Assembly (NCBI RefSeq): GCF_050908845.1
Contig: NZ_CP194171.1
Span: 868,001-932,000, forward strand
Length of the DNA: 64,000 nucleotides
DNA from: Marinobacterium_D sp050908845
GTDB lineage: Bacteria > Pseudomonadota > Gammaproteobacteria > Pseudomonadales > Balneatricaceae
Direction of reading: 5' to 3'
Part shown: one piece after another, positions 8,121 to 16,129 of the stretch
Position numbering within the stretch: position 1 is the stretch's first letter
Layout: every line of letters starts with the position of its first letter
Program-made: the position numbers and the translations under genes
Notes under the pieces: model-generated
Told to the model about the DNA's origin: nothing
What the model saw: only the letters and a program-made list of their open reading frames with translations
Database searches by the model: none

Positions 8121-10697
8121 ATGCGTCCCGATAAATTCACTTCCAAACTCCAGGAAGCCCTGGCCGATGCCCAGTCACTGGCGATCGGCAAAGACCACAA
8201 CATGATTGAACCTATCCACCTGCTGGCTGCCTTTCTTGAGCAGCGCGGTGGTTCCGTACGTCCGCTACTGAAGCAGGCTGGCGCCGAGACCGGTGCGCTG
8301 GCACGTAAGGTGGGCGAGGCGATCGACCGCCTGCCGGTGGTCTCCAGCCCAGATGGCGAGATCCGCCTGTCCCAGAACATGGCGCGCCTGTTCAACCTCA
8401 CCGACAAGCTGGCGCAGAAGCGCGGTGACCAGTTCGTTGCCAGCGAGCTGGTGCTGCTGGCAATGCTGGAAGACAAGGGCGATGCCAGCAAGGTACTGAA
8501 AGAATCCGGCGTGACCCGAGAGTCGCTGCAGGCGGCTATCGAGAATGTCCGCGGCGGTGAAGCAGTGACCGATCCCAACGCCGAGGAAACCCGCCAGGCG
8601 CTGGATAAGTACTGCGTCGATATGACCGAGCGGGCCGAGTCCGGCAAGCTTGATCCGGTGATCGGCCGTGACGAAGAGATCCGCCGCACTATCCAGGTGC
8701 TGCAGCGCCGTACCAAGAACAACCCTGTACTGATTGGTGAGCCCGGCGTGGGTAAAACCGCCATCGTTGAAGGGCTGGCGCAGCGTATCGTCAACGGTGA
8801 GGTGCCGGAAGGCCTGAAGCACAAGCGCGTGCTGGCGCTGGATATGGGCTCGCTGATCGCCGGTGCCAAGTTCCGTGGTGAGTTCGAGGAGCGCCTCAAG
8901 GGCGTGCTTAACGAGCTGGCGAAGCAGGAAGGCCAGATCATCCTGTTTATTGACGAGCTGCATACCATGGTCGGCGCCGGTAAGGGCGAGGGCGCCATGG
9001 ATGCGGGTAACATGCTCAAACCTGCGCTGGCGCGCGGCGAGCTGCACTGTGTCGGCGCCACCACCCTGGATGAATACCGCCAGTATGTGGAAAAAGACGC
9101 CGCACTGGAGCGCCGCTTCCAGAAGGTGATCGTCGATGAGCCCTCCGAAGAGGACACCATCGCGATTCTGCGTGGCCTGAAAGAGCGCTATGAAGTGCAC
9201 CACGCTGTAACTATTACCGATCCGGCGATCATCGCGGCAGCCAAACTGAGCCAGCGCTATATCACCGACCGTCAGCTGCCGGACAAGGCGATCGACCTGA
9301 TCGACGAGGCTGCTTCCCGCATCCGCATGGAGATGGACTCCAAGCCGGAAGAGATGGACCGTCTCGACCGCCGCCTGATCCAGTTGAAGATGGAACGCGA
9401 AGCGCTGAAGAAAGAGAAGGACGAGGCCTCCCGCAAGCGCCTTGGCGAGCTGGAAGAACATATCGGCGAACTTGAAAAAGAGTACTCCGATTTCGAAGAG
9501 ATCTGGAAAGCGGAGAAAGCCACCCTGCAGGGCGCTGCCCAGGTGAAAGAGCAGCTTGACCAGGCTCGTGTCGAGATGGAACAGGCGCGTCGTGCCGGTG
9601 ATCTCGGCAAGATGTCCGAGCTGCAGTACGGCAAGATCCCCGAACTGGAAAAACAGCTTGAGGCGGCCGACAGTGCCGAGAAAGGCCAGGCGGAAACCAC
9701 GCTGCTGCGTAACAAGGTGACCGAAGAGGAGGTGGCCGAGGTCGTCTCCCGCTGGACCGGTATTCCAGTAGCCAAAATGCTGGAAGGCGAGCGTGAAAAA
9801 CTGCTGCGCATGGAAGATGCGCTGCACCAGCGCGTTGTCGGTCAGGAGGAAGCGATCACCGCCGTGTCCAACGCGGTACGCCGCTCCCGCGCCGGTCTTG
9901 CCGATCCGAACCGGCCGAACGGTTCCTTCCTGTTCCTCGGCCCCACCGGTGTGGGTAAAACCGAGCTGTGTAAGGCGCTGGCCAGCTTCCTGTTCGATAC
10001 CGAAGAGGCGATGGTACGCATCGATATGTCGGAGTTCATGGAGAAGCACTCCGTGGCTCGCCTGATCGGTGCGCCTCCGGGCTATGTCGGTTACGAAGAG
10101 GGCGGTTACCTGACCGAAGCGGTGCGTCGCAAACCGTACTCAGTGCTGCTGCTCGACGAGGTGGAAAAGGCGCATCCTGATGTGTTCAACATCCTGCTGC
10201 AGGTGCTGGAAGATGGCCGCCTGACCGATGGTCAGGGCCGTACCGTGGACTTCCGCAACACCATCGTGGTCATGACCTCCAACCTGGGTTCGGATCTGAT
10301 CCAGAACTTCACCGAGGATGATGACTACAGCCTGATGAAGAACGCTGTGATGGAGGCGGTAGGTACTCACTTCCGTCCGGAAGTGATCAACCGTATCGAC
10401 GAGGTGGTGGTTTTCCACAGCCTGCGCAAGAGCCAGGTGGCGGGTATTGCCAACATCCAGCTGGAGCGCCTGCGCAAGCGTCTGGCCGAGCGCGATCTGA
10501 CCCTGAGCCTGACCAGCACCGCCATGGACAAGCTGGTCGAGGTGGGCTTCGAGCCGATCTACGGCGCGCGTCCGCTCAAGCGTGCGATCCAGCAGTGGAT
10601 CGAGAACCCGCTGGCGCAGAAGATCCTCTCCGGCGATTACGCGCCGGGCAGCGAAGTCGGCGTAGATGTGGAAGCCGGGGAGTTCGTGTTCCGCTAA
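8121..10697 (+). CDS. clpB: ATP-dependent disaggregase ClpB
   Basis: Hsp100 chaperone that works with DnaK to pull proteins out of aggregates. The 858 residues match the usual length of about 857. Order: N-terminal Clp repeat domain (1-145), NBD1 with Walker A GEPGVGKT at 206-213, the coiled-coil middle domain (about 410-530, with MEREALKKEKDEASRKRLGE), NBD2 with Walker A GPTGVGKT at 607-614, and the C-terminal D2 small domain. I chose the ATG at 8121 because AAGGAG lies just before it; an in-frame ATG at 8100 has no ribosome site. A sigma-32-type promoter sits upstream and a strong terminator downstream, so it is a single-gene heat-shock transcript. Confidence 0.98.
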   Translation: MRPDKFTSKLQEALADAQSLAIGKDHNMIEPIHLLAAFLEQRGGSVRPLLKQAGAETGALARKVGEAIDRLPVVSSPDGEIRLSQNMARLFNLTDKLAQKRGDQFVASELVLLAMLEDKGDASKVLKESGVTRESLQAAIENVRGGEAVTDPNAEETRQALDKYCVDMTERAESGKLDPVIGRDEEIRRTIQVLQRRTKNNPVLIGEPGVGKTAIVEGLAQRIVNGEVPEGLKHKRVLALDMGSLIAGAKFRGEFEERLKGVLNELAKQEGQIILFIDELHTMVGAGKGEGAMDAGNMLKPALARGELHCVGATTLDEYRQYVEKDAALERRFQKVIVDEPSEEDTIAILRGLKERYEVHHAVTITDPAIIAAAKLSQRYITDRQLPDKAIDLIDEAASRIRMEMDSKPEEMDRLDRRLIQLKMEREALKKEKDEASRKRLGELEEHIGELEKEYSDFEEIWKAEKATLQGAAQVKEQLDQARVEMEQARRAGDLGKMSELQYGKIPELEKQLEAADSAEKGQAETTLLRNKVTEEEVAEVVSRWTGIPVAKMLEGEREKLLRMEDALHQRVVGQEEAITAVSNAVRRSRAGLADPNRPNGSFLFLGPTGVGKTELCKALASFLFDTEEAMVRIDMSEFMEKHSVARLIGAPPGYVGYEEGGYLTEAVRRKPYSVLLLDEVEKAHPDVFNILLQVLEDGRLTDGQGRTVDFRNTIVVMTSNLGSDLIQNFTEDDDYSLMKNAVMEAVGTHFRPEVINRIDEVVVFHSLRKSQVAGIANIQLERLRKRLAERDLTLSLTSTAMDKLVEVGFEPIYGARPLKRAIQQWIENPLAQKILSGDYAPGSEVGVDVEAGEFVFR

Positions 10698-10738
10698 TCT
10701 CCCCTGCTACCGAATCAGGCTGTAGTAGCCTGGAAGAT

Positions 10739-10770
10739 AAAGAGCCCGCCGAGCGATCGGCGGGCTCTTT
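10739..10770. terminator. bidirectional intrinsic terminator after clpB
   Basis: AAAGAGCCCGCCGA pairs with TCGGCGGGCTCTTT around a GCGA loop. The A and T runs flank both sides, so it can end clpB and the convergent YidB-like gene. Confidence 0.9.
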
Positions 10771-10785
10771 ATGTTTGTCGCGCGG

Positions 10786-11199
10786 TTAAAACAACTTACC
10801 CAGCAATCCCTTCGCCATATCGCCCATCGCCAGGGCGCCATCTTCGCTGTTGCTGTCGATCAGCTCAGGGATCATCTCGGCCAGACCCTCGGCGGCGGTG
10901 TCCTGCCCCAGGCCCAGGTTGCCGGCAAACTCGGCTACCTGATCGCTGCCAAGCAATTCCAGTATGGAGGCCGGGGAGATGGAGGCGTTATCGCCGCCAC
11001 CAAGCCAGGAGCTGGCAAGGCTGGCCAGCCCTGCGCCGTTCTCGGTAAACATAGAGACCAGTGCGCCCAGGTCGAGTTCGCCGCCCTCAGTGGGAAGCAG
11101 GTTCTGCAGGGCGGATACAACGCCGCCCTGCTCCAGTTGCTCGCCGCTGCTGCCGAGCTTGCTGATAAACAGCTGCGCCGCCAGGTTGATCAGGCTCAT
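10786..11199 (-). CDS. YidB-like / DUF937 family protein
   Basis: Small acidic protein of 137 residues rich in Gly, Leu, Ala and Glu. It shows the DUF937/YidB pattern: an opening helix (INLAAQLFISKLG), a repeated LLP-xGG-LDLG-ALVSMF type segment and the closing MGDMAKGLLGKLF. The family's function is not established. The start follows CGAGGTGCGGT. It lies downstream of another small minus-strand gene, with a 10-bp GC hairpin between them, and may be cotranscribed with it. Confidence 0.75.
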   Translation of the reverse strand: MSLINLAAQLFISKLGSSGEQLEQGGVVSALQNLLPTEGGELDLGALVSMFTENGAGLASLASSWLGGGDNASISPASILELLGSDQVAEFAGNLGLGQDTAAEGLAEMIPELIDSNSEDGALAMGDMAKGLLGKLF

Positions 11200-11236
11200 A
11201 CCGCACCTCGAATGCTTGAGTTTATTTGCAAAGGAG

Positions 11237-11263
11237 AGGCCCGGGGAAGGACACCCCGGGCCT
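11237..11263 (-). terminator. strong hairpin between two small minus-strand genes
   Basis: AGGCCCGGGG (11237-11246) pairs perfectly with CCCCGGGCCT (11254-11263). There is no clear T-run on either strand, so it may be an mRNA processing or partial termination signal rather than a full terminator. Confidence 0.45.
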
Positions 11264-11273
11264 TGGGGGAGGA

Positions 11274-11519
11274 TCAGAGTTTCGCCACTTCGTCGTCGAA
11301 ATAGCTGGCCGCCGCATCGGTGAACTCAAAGGTTTCACGAATATATTTCAGAGTCGCCATCTCTGTTTCGGTTACACCCTGGCCGTCACTGGCCGACTTC
11401 AGTAGGTCCGCTGCTTCGTCCTTGGAAATCTTGCCTTCACCACGACCTGTGGTGTGGGCTTTTGCCAGCTCAAGCAGCTCTTTTTCGTACTTGTTTCCAT
11501 CAATGGTTACATAAGCCAT
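11274..11519 (-). CDS. small conserved hypothetical protein
   Basis: Acidic cytoplasmic protein of 81 residues beginning MAYVTIDGNKYEKELLELA. I do not recognise the family with confidence. It has an all-helical look, and the stretch GEGKISKDEAADLLKSA resembles a calcium-binding-like or paired-helix loop, but this is only a resemblance. The start at 11519 is set by AAAGGGACGAAACG; an upstream in-frame start at 11555 lacks a ribosome site. It is followed by the YidB-like gene on the same strand. Confidence 0.65.
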   Translation of the reverse strand: MAYVTIDGNKYEKELLELAKAHTTGRGEGKISKDEAADLLKSASDGQGVTETEMATLKYIRETFEFTDAAASYFDDEVAKL

Positions 11520-11802
11520 CGTTTCGTCCCTTTCTGAGTAGGTCAAAGATGTCATGCGAAAAATGGTGTGTGTTTCGGTGCCGGTTCCGGTGGCACCCTT
11601 TTGACTTTAGACCAGCCTGATCAAAGCGGTATTACGCGACTGCAAAAAAGTAAAAAACAGCGGTTTTGTCAGCGGCGCTGGGACAGTTGCGGCGTGACAA
11701 GCGCCCGGAACTCGGACAGTATTGGCTTGCCACTCTCAGGGTGGGTTCCTCAGGGACAGACTTTGTCGGGGAACACAGACATGGGCGCTCAAGGAGATCA
11801 AG

Positions 11803-12183
11803 ATGAGTGAGCTTTACTCCGCAAATCCGGTGATGTTCAAGAACAATCCGCTCGGGTTCATTCTTTCTATCCTGTTAATTCCGGCCTTTGGTATCGGTAT
11901 TATCATTCTGTTGTATTGGTATCTTCAGACCAAGGCGTCCAAGCTGTCGGTTACCGAGCACGATATTCTTTATGAGAAAGGCTTGCTGAGTAAGGAACGA
12001 TCGGAGGTCGGTATCTCCGGTGTGCGTACGGTTACCGTCAAGCAGTCGTTCTTTAATCGCATCTTCGGTGTGGGGGCGATCGAGATATTCACAGCCGGTG
12101 ATGATCCGGAAATTTCCGTGAAGGGCCTGCCCGATCCGAACAGGGTGCGGGAACTGATCAAGGCCCGTCAGAACGGTGGGTGA
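11803..12183 (+). CDS. membrane protein with bacterial PH domain (DUF304-like)
   Basis: Protein of 126 residues with hydrophobic residues 17-41 (FILSILLIPAFGIGIIILLYWYL), then a soluble domain (LSVTEHDILYEKGLLSKERSEV, ending in DPEISVKGLPDPNRVRELI) that has the bPH2/DUF304 pattern. Such proteins are membrane-anchored and of unknown function. The start at 11803 follows CAAGGAGATCAAG. Its stop overlaps a possible GTG start of the next gene, so the two form a small operon. Confidence 0.75.
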   Translation: MSELYSANPVMFKNNPLGFILSILLIPAFGIGIIILLYWYLQTKASKLSVTEHDILYEKGLLSKERSEVGISGVRTVTVKQSFFNRIFGVGAIEIFTAGDDPEISVKGLPDPNRVRELIKARQNGG

Positions 12184-12503
12184 TTGCGATGGTTGGCGAA
12201 ACCGATAACAAGGACAAGAACGAATCCCGCAAGATCGCGATAGTCCTGATCTCGCTGTTGCTGCTGGTGGGTGTGGCGATCCTGCTGATGCTACCGGCGC
12301 TGGCGGATATTATCGCCGTGCATTTTGAACCGGGCCTGGGGCTGAAAACCTCTGCGGTGATCTCCTTCTTTGTCACGGTGGTGACGCTGCTGGTATTTGC
12401 CTTTGCCTCCGGCGATGGCCTGCTGGGTGAGCTCCAGTTCATGCTGGTCGGGTTCTTCGCGTTTTTCCTTATTTTCTGGCTGATGATCGCCTGGATCTTT
12501 TAA
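12180..12503 (+). CDS. hypothetical three-helix membrane protein
   Basis: Protein of about 107 residues with three hydrophobic segments (near residues 19-42, 56-76 and 84-104) and a charged N-terminus (GETDNKDKNESRK). I do not recognise the family. The start could be GTG at 12180, overlapping the upstream stop codon, or ATG at 12189; neither has a clear ribosome site, and translational coupling to the PH-domain gene is likely. Confidence 0.65.
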   Translation: MIAMVGETDNKDKNESRKIAIVLISLLLLVGVAILLMLPALADIIAVHFEPGLGLKTSAVISFFVTVVTLLVFAFASGDGLLGELQFMLVGFFAFFLIFWLMIAWIF

Positions 12504-12701
12504 GCGGCGATGCCTGATCCACCAGGAAGCGGCCACCGGAAACGGGGTCGCTTTTTTAATGCCACTGTTGCCGCAGCTGGCGCAATCTACCATTAGCGAC
12601 CATGCTTGACGGAGCCTGCCGGCGGGCTTCTCTGGCACCGGTATCCATGGAAGCGACGCACCTGCCTATCGCCTTTCCAAGAAAAATAAGAGGGTTCTCC
12701 A

Positions 12702-13496
12702 ATGATCCGTTCTGGTTTACCCGCTCCCGGCCTGGTGCCGGTGGCCCTTGCACTTGCAGTGGCTCTTCTCGCCGGTTGCGCCACATCCTCCAAAGACGCA
12801 GAGATGAGTGGCACCTTTGAAGGGCCGCCGGTGGCGATCGGCCAGGGCCAGGCCTGGACCTTCGTGACCTTGGACGAGCAGGGTAAGGCCCAAACTTTGG
12901 GCATCCGTCTCAGCGAAGAAGCTCTCTCTGGGCTGCCCGCTGATGTGCCGCCAAGCGGTGCCTGGGAATATGACCTGCAGCTGCCGGCCGAGGCGGCAGC
13001 ACTGGGTTACGATCATGTGACCCTGGACTGGAACCCGCATGGCCACATTCCCGAGGGGGTATACGACAGCCCACACTTTGACTTCCATTTTTATGCCATC
13101 GACCACTCGGCGCGTGACGAAATCACACTGGACGCTGCCAGCCTGGAGCGGGCGCGCAAGGCTCCGGAGACAGACTATATGCCCGAAGGCTATGCCCTGC
13201 CGCCCGGCACGGAAGTGCCGAAAATGGGTGCCCACGCCATCGATCCTTCCAGCAGCGAGTTCAATGGCGAGCCGTTCACCAAGACCTTTATCTACGGCTT
13301 TTATGACGGCAAGGTGATCTTCGTTGAGCCGATGATGACGCTGGACTACCTGGCGTCCCGACCGGACGAGTCGATACCGGTGAAACAGCCTGCAGCCTAT
13401 GAAAAGGGCTTTGCCTATCCGACAAGCTACGGCATCCGTTTTGACAAGATGGGCAAACGCTATGAGGTGACGCTGGAGGGGCTGGCCCGGCGCTGA
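12702..13496 (+). CDS. lipoprotein with DUF5602/TTHB210-like domain
   Basis: Predicted lipoprotein of 264 residues: signal peptide with lipobox LLAGC, acylated Cys26. The body has the motif DWNPHGHIPEGVY followed by PHFDFHFYAID, a histidine-rich block typical of the DUF5602/TTHB210-like family, which often pairs with metal- or cupredoxin-type proteins. The function is unknown; the His cluster suggests metal binding, which is an inference. The start follows AGAGGGTTCTCCA. A bidirectional terminator follows the gene. Confidence 0.75.
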   Translation: MIRSGLPAPGLVPVALALAVALLAGCATSSKDAEMSGTFEGPPVAIGQGQAWTFVTLDEQGKAQTLGIRLSEEALSGLPADVPPSGAWEYDLQLPAEAAALGYDHVTLDWNPHGHIPEGVYDSPHFDFHFYAIDHSARDEITLDAASLERARKAPETDYMPEGYALPPGTEVPKMGAHAIDPSSSEFNGEPFTKTFIYGFYDGKVIFVEPMMTLDYLASRPDESIPVKQPAAYEKGFAYPTSYGIRFDKMGKRYEVTLEGLARR

Positions 13497-13534
13497 ACGT
13501 TGGGGTCTACCTGCCAGGAGCGCATTAAAGGAGC

Positions 13535-13566
13535 AAAAAGGCCTGTCGGTTTCCCGGCAGGCCTTG
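13535..13566. terminator. bidirectional intrinsic terminator
   Basis: AAGGCCTGTCGG pairs with CCGGCAGGCCTT around TTTC. There are A-runs on the left and a T-run on the right. It serves the lipoprotein gene and the convergent sulfur-transport pair. Confidence 0.85.
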
Positions 13567-13599
13567 TTTTATCTGCAGCGGCTTAGCAGTGCATACAAA

Positions 13600-14028
13600 T
13601 CAGCCGCGATGCGCCAGGAACCAGCGCGTACCGAAGGTACCTACCACAAACGCCGCAAACACCGTCAGAATATCGCTGTTGGCGAAGCTCAGGGAGGTGA
13701 TCATCGGGCCCGGGCAGTAGCCGGCGATCCCCCAGCCGACACCGAAAATAATGCCACCGAAGACGATACGCTTGTCGATCTGCACCTTTTTCGGCAGCTG
13801 GAAAAATTCCGCCAGCAGTGGTTTGCCGCGCTTCAGGATAAACGGCGTCAGCAGCGCGTTGACTGCGAGGCCGCCGGCCATCACAAACGCCAGCGAGGGG
13901 TCCCAGGTACCGGTCAGGTCGAGGAAATTAAGCACCTTGGCCGGGTCGATCATCTGTGCGACCGCCAGACCGAATCCAAACAGTGTACCGGCAACCAGTG
14001 CCGCGATCAGGCGTAGACTGTTGCTCAT
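13600..14028 (-). CDS. DUF6691 / YeeE-YedE type transporter, second half
   Basis: Membrane protein of 142 residues with about four hydrophobic helices and the motif GIAGYCPGPMI, whose cysteine is the expected thiol-exchange position of the YeeE/YedE sulfur transporters. It is the partner of the preceding gene: the two reading frames overlap in an ATGA, and together they equal one full-length YeeE-type carrier. Family members take up thiosulfate or related sulfur species. It could equally be called PmpB-like. The start ATG at 14028 is fixed by the overlap. Confidence 0.85.
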   Translation of the reverse strand: MSNSLRLIAALVAGTLFGFGLAVAQMIDPAKVLNFLDLTGTWDPSLAFVMAGGLAVNALLTPFILKRGKPLLAEFFQLPKKVQIDKRIVFGGIIFGVGWGIAGYCPGPMITSLSFANSDILTVFAAFVVGTFGTRWFLAHRG

Positions 14029-14471
14029 GCGCCAACCCCCAGCAGATGACGAACCACAAACACGGTGAGGATTGCGCTGCCCATGAAGCAGAGCGTGGCG
14101 ACCAGTGAACGGGGGCTGCGACGGGCCAGACCACAGATACCATGGCCACTGGTACAGCCGGTGCCGATCTGGGTGCCGATGCCGACCAGCAGCCCGCCCA
14201 GAATCAGCAGCGGTTTGCTGACCATCGCCTGAATCTGCTCGACGCCCACACCAAACCCCAGCCACTGGTAGATAAAGCCACCCAGCACCAGGCCAAGTAC
14301 AAACAGGATGCGCCAGTTAATATCACTGGTCTGTTCCGGGTAGATGATGCCTCCTGCAATACCTGAAATGCCCGCAACGCGTCCCTTTGCAAGCAACAGA
14401 AATGCGGCCGAAAGACCGATCAGTGCGCCGCCGATCAGGGCTGGCACTGGAGTGAAGTTAACGATTGTCAT
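14025..14471 (-). CDS. YeeE/YedE family sulfur transporter, first half
   Basis: Membrane protein of 148 residues with four to five helices, the signature GTQIGTGCTSGHGICGLARR with two conserved cysteines, and an N-terminal ALIGGALIGLSAAFLLLAKGRVAGISG. It is the PmpA-like half of a two-gene YeeE/YedE system, translationally coupled to the DUF6691 gene. Relatives in other proteobacteria are controlled by sulfide-sensing ArsR-type repressors such as BigR. No such regulator gene is next to it here, although the upstream region has AT-rich repeats. Confidence 0.88.
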   Translation of the reverse strand: MTIVNFTPVPALIGGALIGLSAAFLLLAKGRVAGISGIAGGIIYPEQTSDINWRILFVLGLVLGGFIYQWLGFGVGVEQIQAMVSKPLLILGGLLVGIGTQIGTGCTSGHGICGLARRSPRSLVATLCFMGSAILTVFVVRHLLGVGA

Positions 14472-14548
14472 GAGTCCCGTAGACCTTTAACTGAGAGGTG
14501 TAACTGAGGTCTGGGATTATCCTTCCCCGGCGGAATAAACGCAAAGAT

Positions 14549-14578
14549 CTTAATTAGTTATATCTTAATTACTATAAG
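14549..14578. promoter_or_regulatory. AT-rich tandem repeat in the yeeE/fadL divergent region
   Basis: Two adjacent 15-mers, CTTAATTAGTTATAT and CTTAATTACTATAAG, match at 10 of 15 positions and share the palindrome TTAATTAA-like core. A third partial copy (TTAGTTAATT) follows. The region stands out in AT content and lies between two divergent genes, so it is a plausible operator or UP element. Confidence 0.35.
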
Positions 14579-14653
14579 TTAGTTAATTTTTATATTTTGT
14601 TGCTCTAATATGCGCGGCTCAAATATGCATCAACTGTTTAAAAAAGAGCCAAA

Positions 14654-15901
14654 ATGACTCCCAAGACCCGCACCGCCCTGACTCTCGCACTCGCCGCTTT
14701 CCCATTGGCAGCCCAGGCTACCAACGGCTATTTCATGCACGGCAGCAGCGTGAAAGCACAGGGTATGGCCGGCGTCAGCTTTGCATTGGCTCACGACAGC
14801 ATCAAGGCCGCCAGTAACCCGGCTTCACTGATTGCGCTGGGGAGCCAGTACGATCTGGGCCTGACCTACTTCAAGCCGGAACGTAGCGCTGATATCAGTG
14901 GTAATGACCTGGGCAACGGATACAGCCTGGATGGCCACTACAATGGCAACGGCGAGCGCGATTTCTGGCTGCCCGAAGGCGGCTTTTCGCACATGTATTC
15001 CGACCGTATTGCCTACGGCCTGGCGTTCTACGCCAACGGTGGTATGAATACCTCCTACGATGTGGCTCCGATGGTATTCGGTTCAGGCGAGGCGGGTGTC
15101 GATCTGTCTCAGGCGTTTCTGACCGGCTCCGTCGCCTACAAGCTCAATGAGACAAACAGCCTGGGTCTGGGCGTGACCTACGTTTACCAGCGCTTTGAGG
15201 CCAAAGGTATTCAGAATTTCGCGGGCATGAGCAGCGACAGTGGTGCCGTCAGCAACAATGGCCACGACAGCAGTAATGGCTGGGGGCTGAAGCTGGGCTG
15301 GCAGGGCCAGGTGACCGATGCACTGACACTGGGCGCGAGCTGGTCATCCCGTGTTCACATGGACGAGTTCAACCGTTACAGCGGACTGTTCGCCGAGCAG
15401 GGCGGTTTCGACGTGCCGGAAAGTTACGGTCTGGGCTTCGCCTGGCAGATCAACCCGCAGTGGACCCTGGCCGGTGACTGGGAGCGTATCGAATACAGCG
15501 AAGTGCGCTCGGTAGGGAATTCACTCTCCCTGAACGCGCCGCTGGGTGCCGATAACGGTGCCGGTTTTGGCTGGGACGATATCGATGTCTACAAGCTGGG
15601 CGTGATCTATGCGGCAAGCCCGCGCCTGACCCTGCGCGCGGGTGTCAGCCACGCGGAACAGCCGATCCCGGCCAGCCAGACCTTCCTGAATATTCTCGCG
15701 CCGGGCGTGATTCAGGACCATGTCAGTATTGGGGCGAGCTGGGACATCAGCTCCGAACAGAGCGTCACCGTTTCCTATACCCACGCGCTCGAGGAAACCG
15801 TGAAGGGTAAGCATTCAATCCCCGCCAACTTCGGTGGTGGTGATGCAGATCTGACCATGTCCCAGGATATCGTAGGCCTGGCCTGGCAGTACCGTTACTG
15901 A
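14654..15901 (+). CDS. FadL/TodX family outer-membrane porin
   Basis: Outer-membrane channel for hydrophobic compounds such as long-chain fatty acids or hydrocarbons. The 415 residues begin with a signal peptide cut after AQA at 22, giving a mature start TNGYFMHG, the family hallmark. The body alternates aromatic beta strands and ends in LAWQYRY, with the C-terminal aromatic residue needed for outer-membrane insertion. Substrate cannot be told from sequence. It is divergent from the sulfur-transport pair. A GC hairpin follows at 15914-15935. Confidence 0.88.
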   Translation: MTPKTRTALTLALAAFPLAAQATNGYFMHGSSVKAQGMAGVSFALAHDSIKAASNPASLIALGSQYDLGLTYFKPERSADISGNDLGNGYSLDGHYNGNGERDFWLPEGGFSHMYSDRIAYGLAFYANGGMNTSYDVAPMVFGSGEAGVDLSQAFLTGSVAYKLNETNSLGLGVTYVYQRFEAKGIQNFAGMSSDSGAVSNNGHDSSNGWGLKLGWQGQVTDALTLGASWSSRVHMDEFNRYSGLFAEQGGFDVPESYGLGFAWQINPQWTLAGDWERIEYSEVRSVGNSLSLNAPLGADNGAGFGWDDIDVYKLGVIYAASPRLTLRAGVSHAEQPIPASQTFLNILAPGVIQDHVSIGASWDISSEQSVTVSYTHALEETVKGKHSIPANFGGGDADLTMSQDIVGLAWQYRY

Positions 15902-15913
15902 TCCATTTATTCG

Positions 15914-15935
15914 CAGGGGGCGGCTCCGCCCCCTG
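15914..15935 (+). terminator. GC hairpin after the FadL-family gene
   Basis: CAGGGGGCGG pairs with CCGCCCCCTG around CT. There is no T-run beyond a TGTCTGT stretch, so it is a weak terminator or an mRNA-protecting hairpin. Confidence 0.5.
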
Positions 15936-16129
15936 TCTGTATCCGGGGCTTGCACGTTTCAGCTGCAAAGCGCGCAAGCCCGGCAGCTGTTTTCCCGCCT
16001 GTATCAACACCCTGTTTAACTTCGGAGATCGCTTGCCGGCGAGCCTCCGTGGTTTGACCAACTCCCGTTTAGCTGTCTATAACGAATTTAGTCCGGCAAA
16101 AAAATCAATGCTGGTAGGCAGTTATCATC

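Noticed and set aside
8265..10049. 594-codon frame on the minus strand opposite clpB
   Set aside because: Leu/Gln/His-rich shadow of clpB; no start signal or homology.
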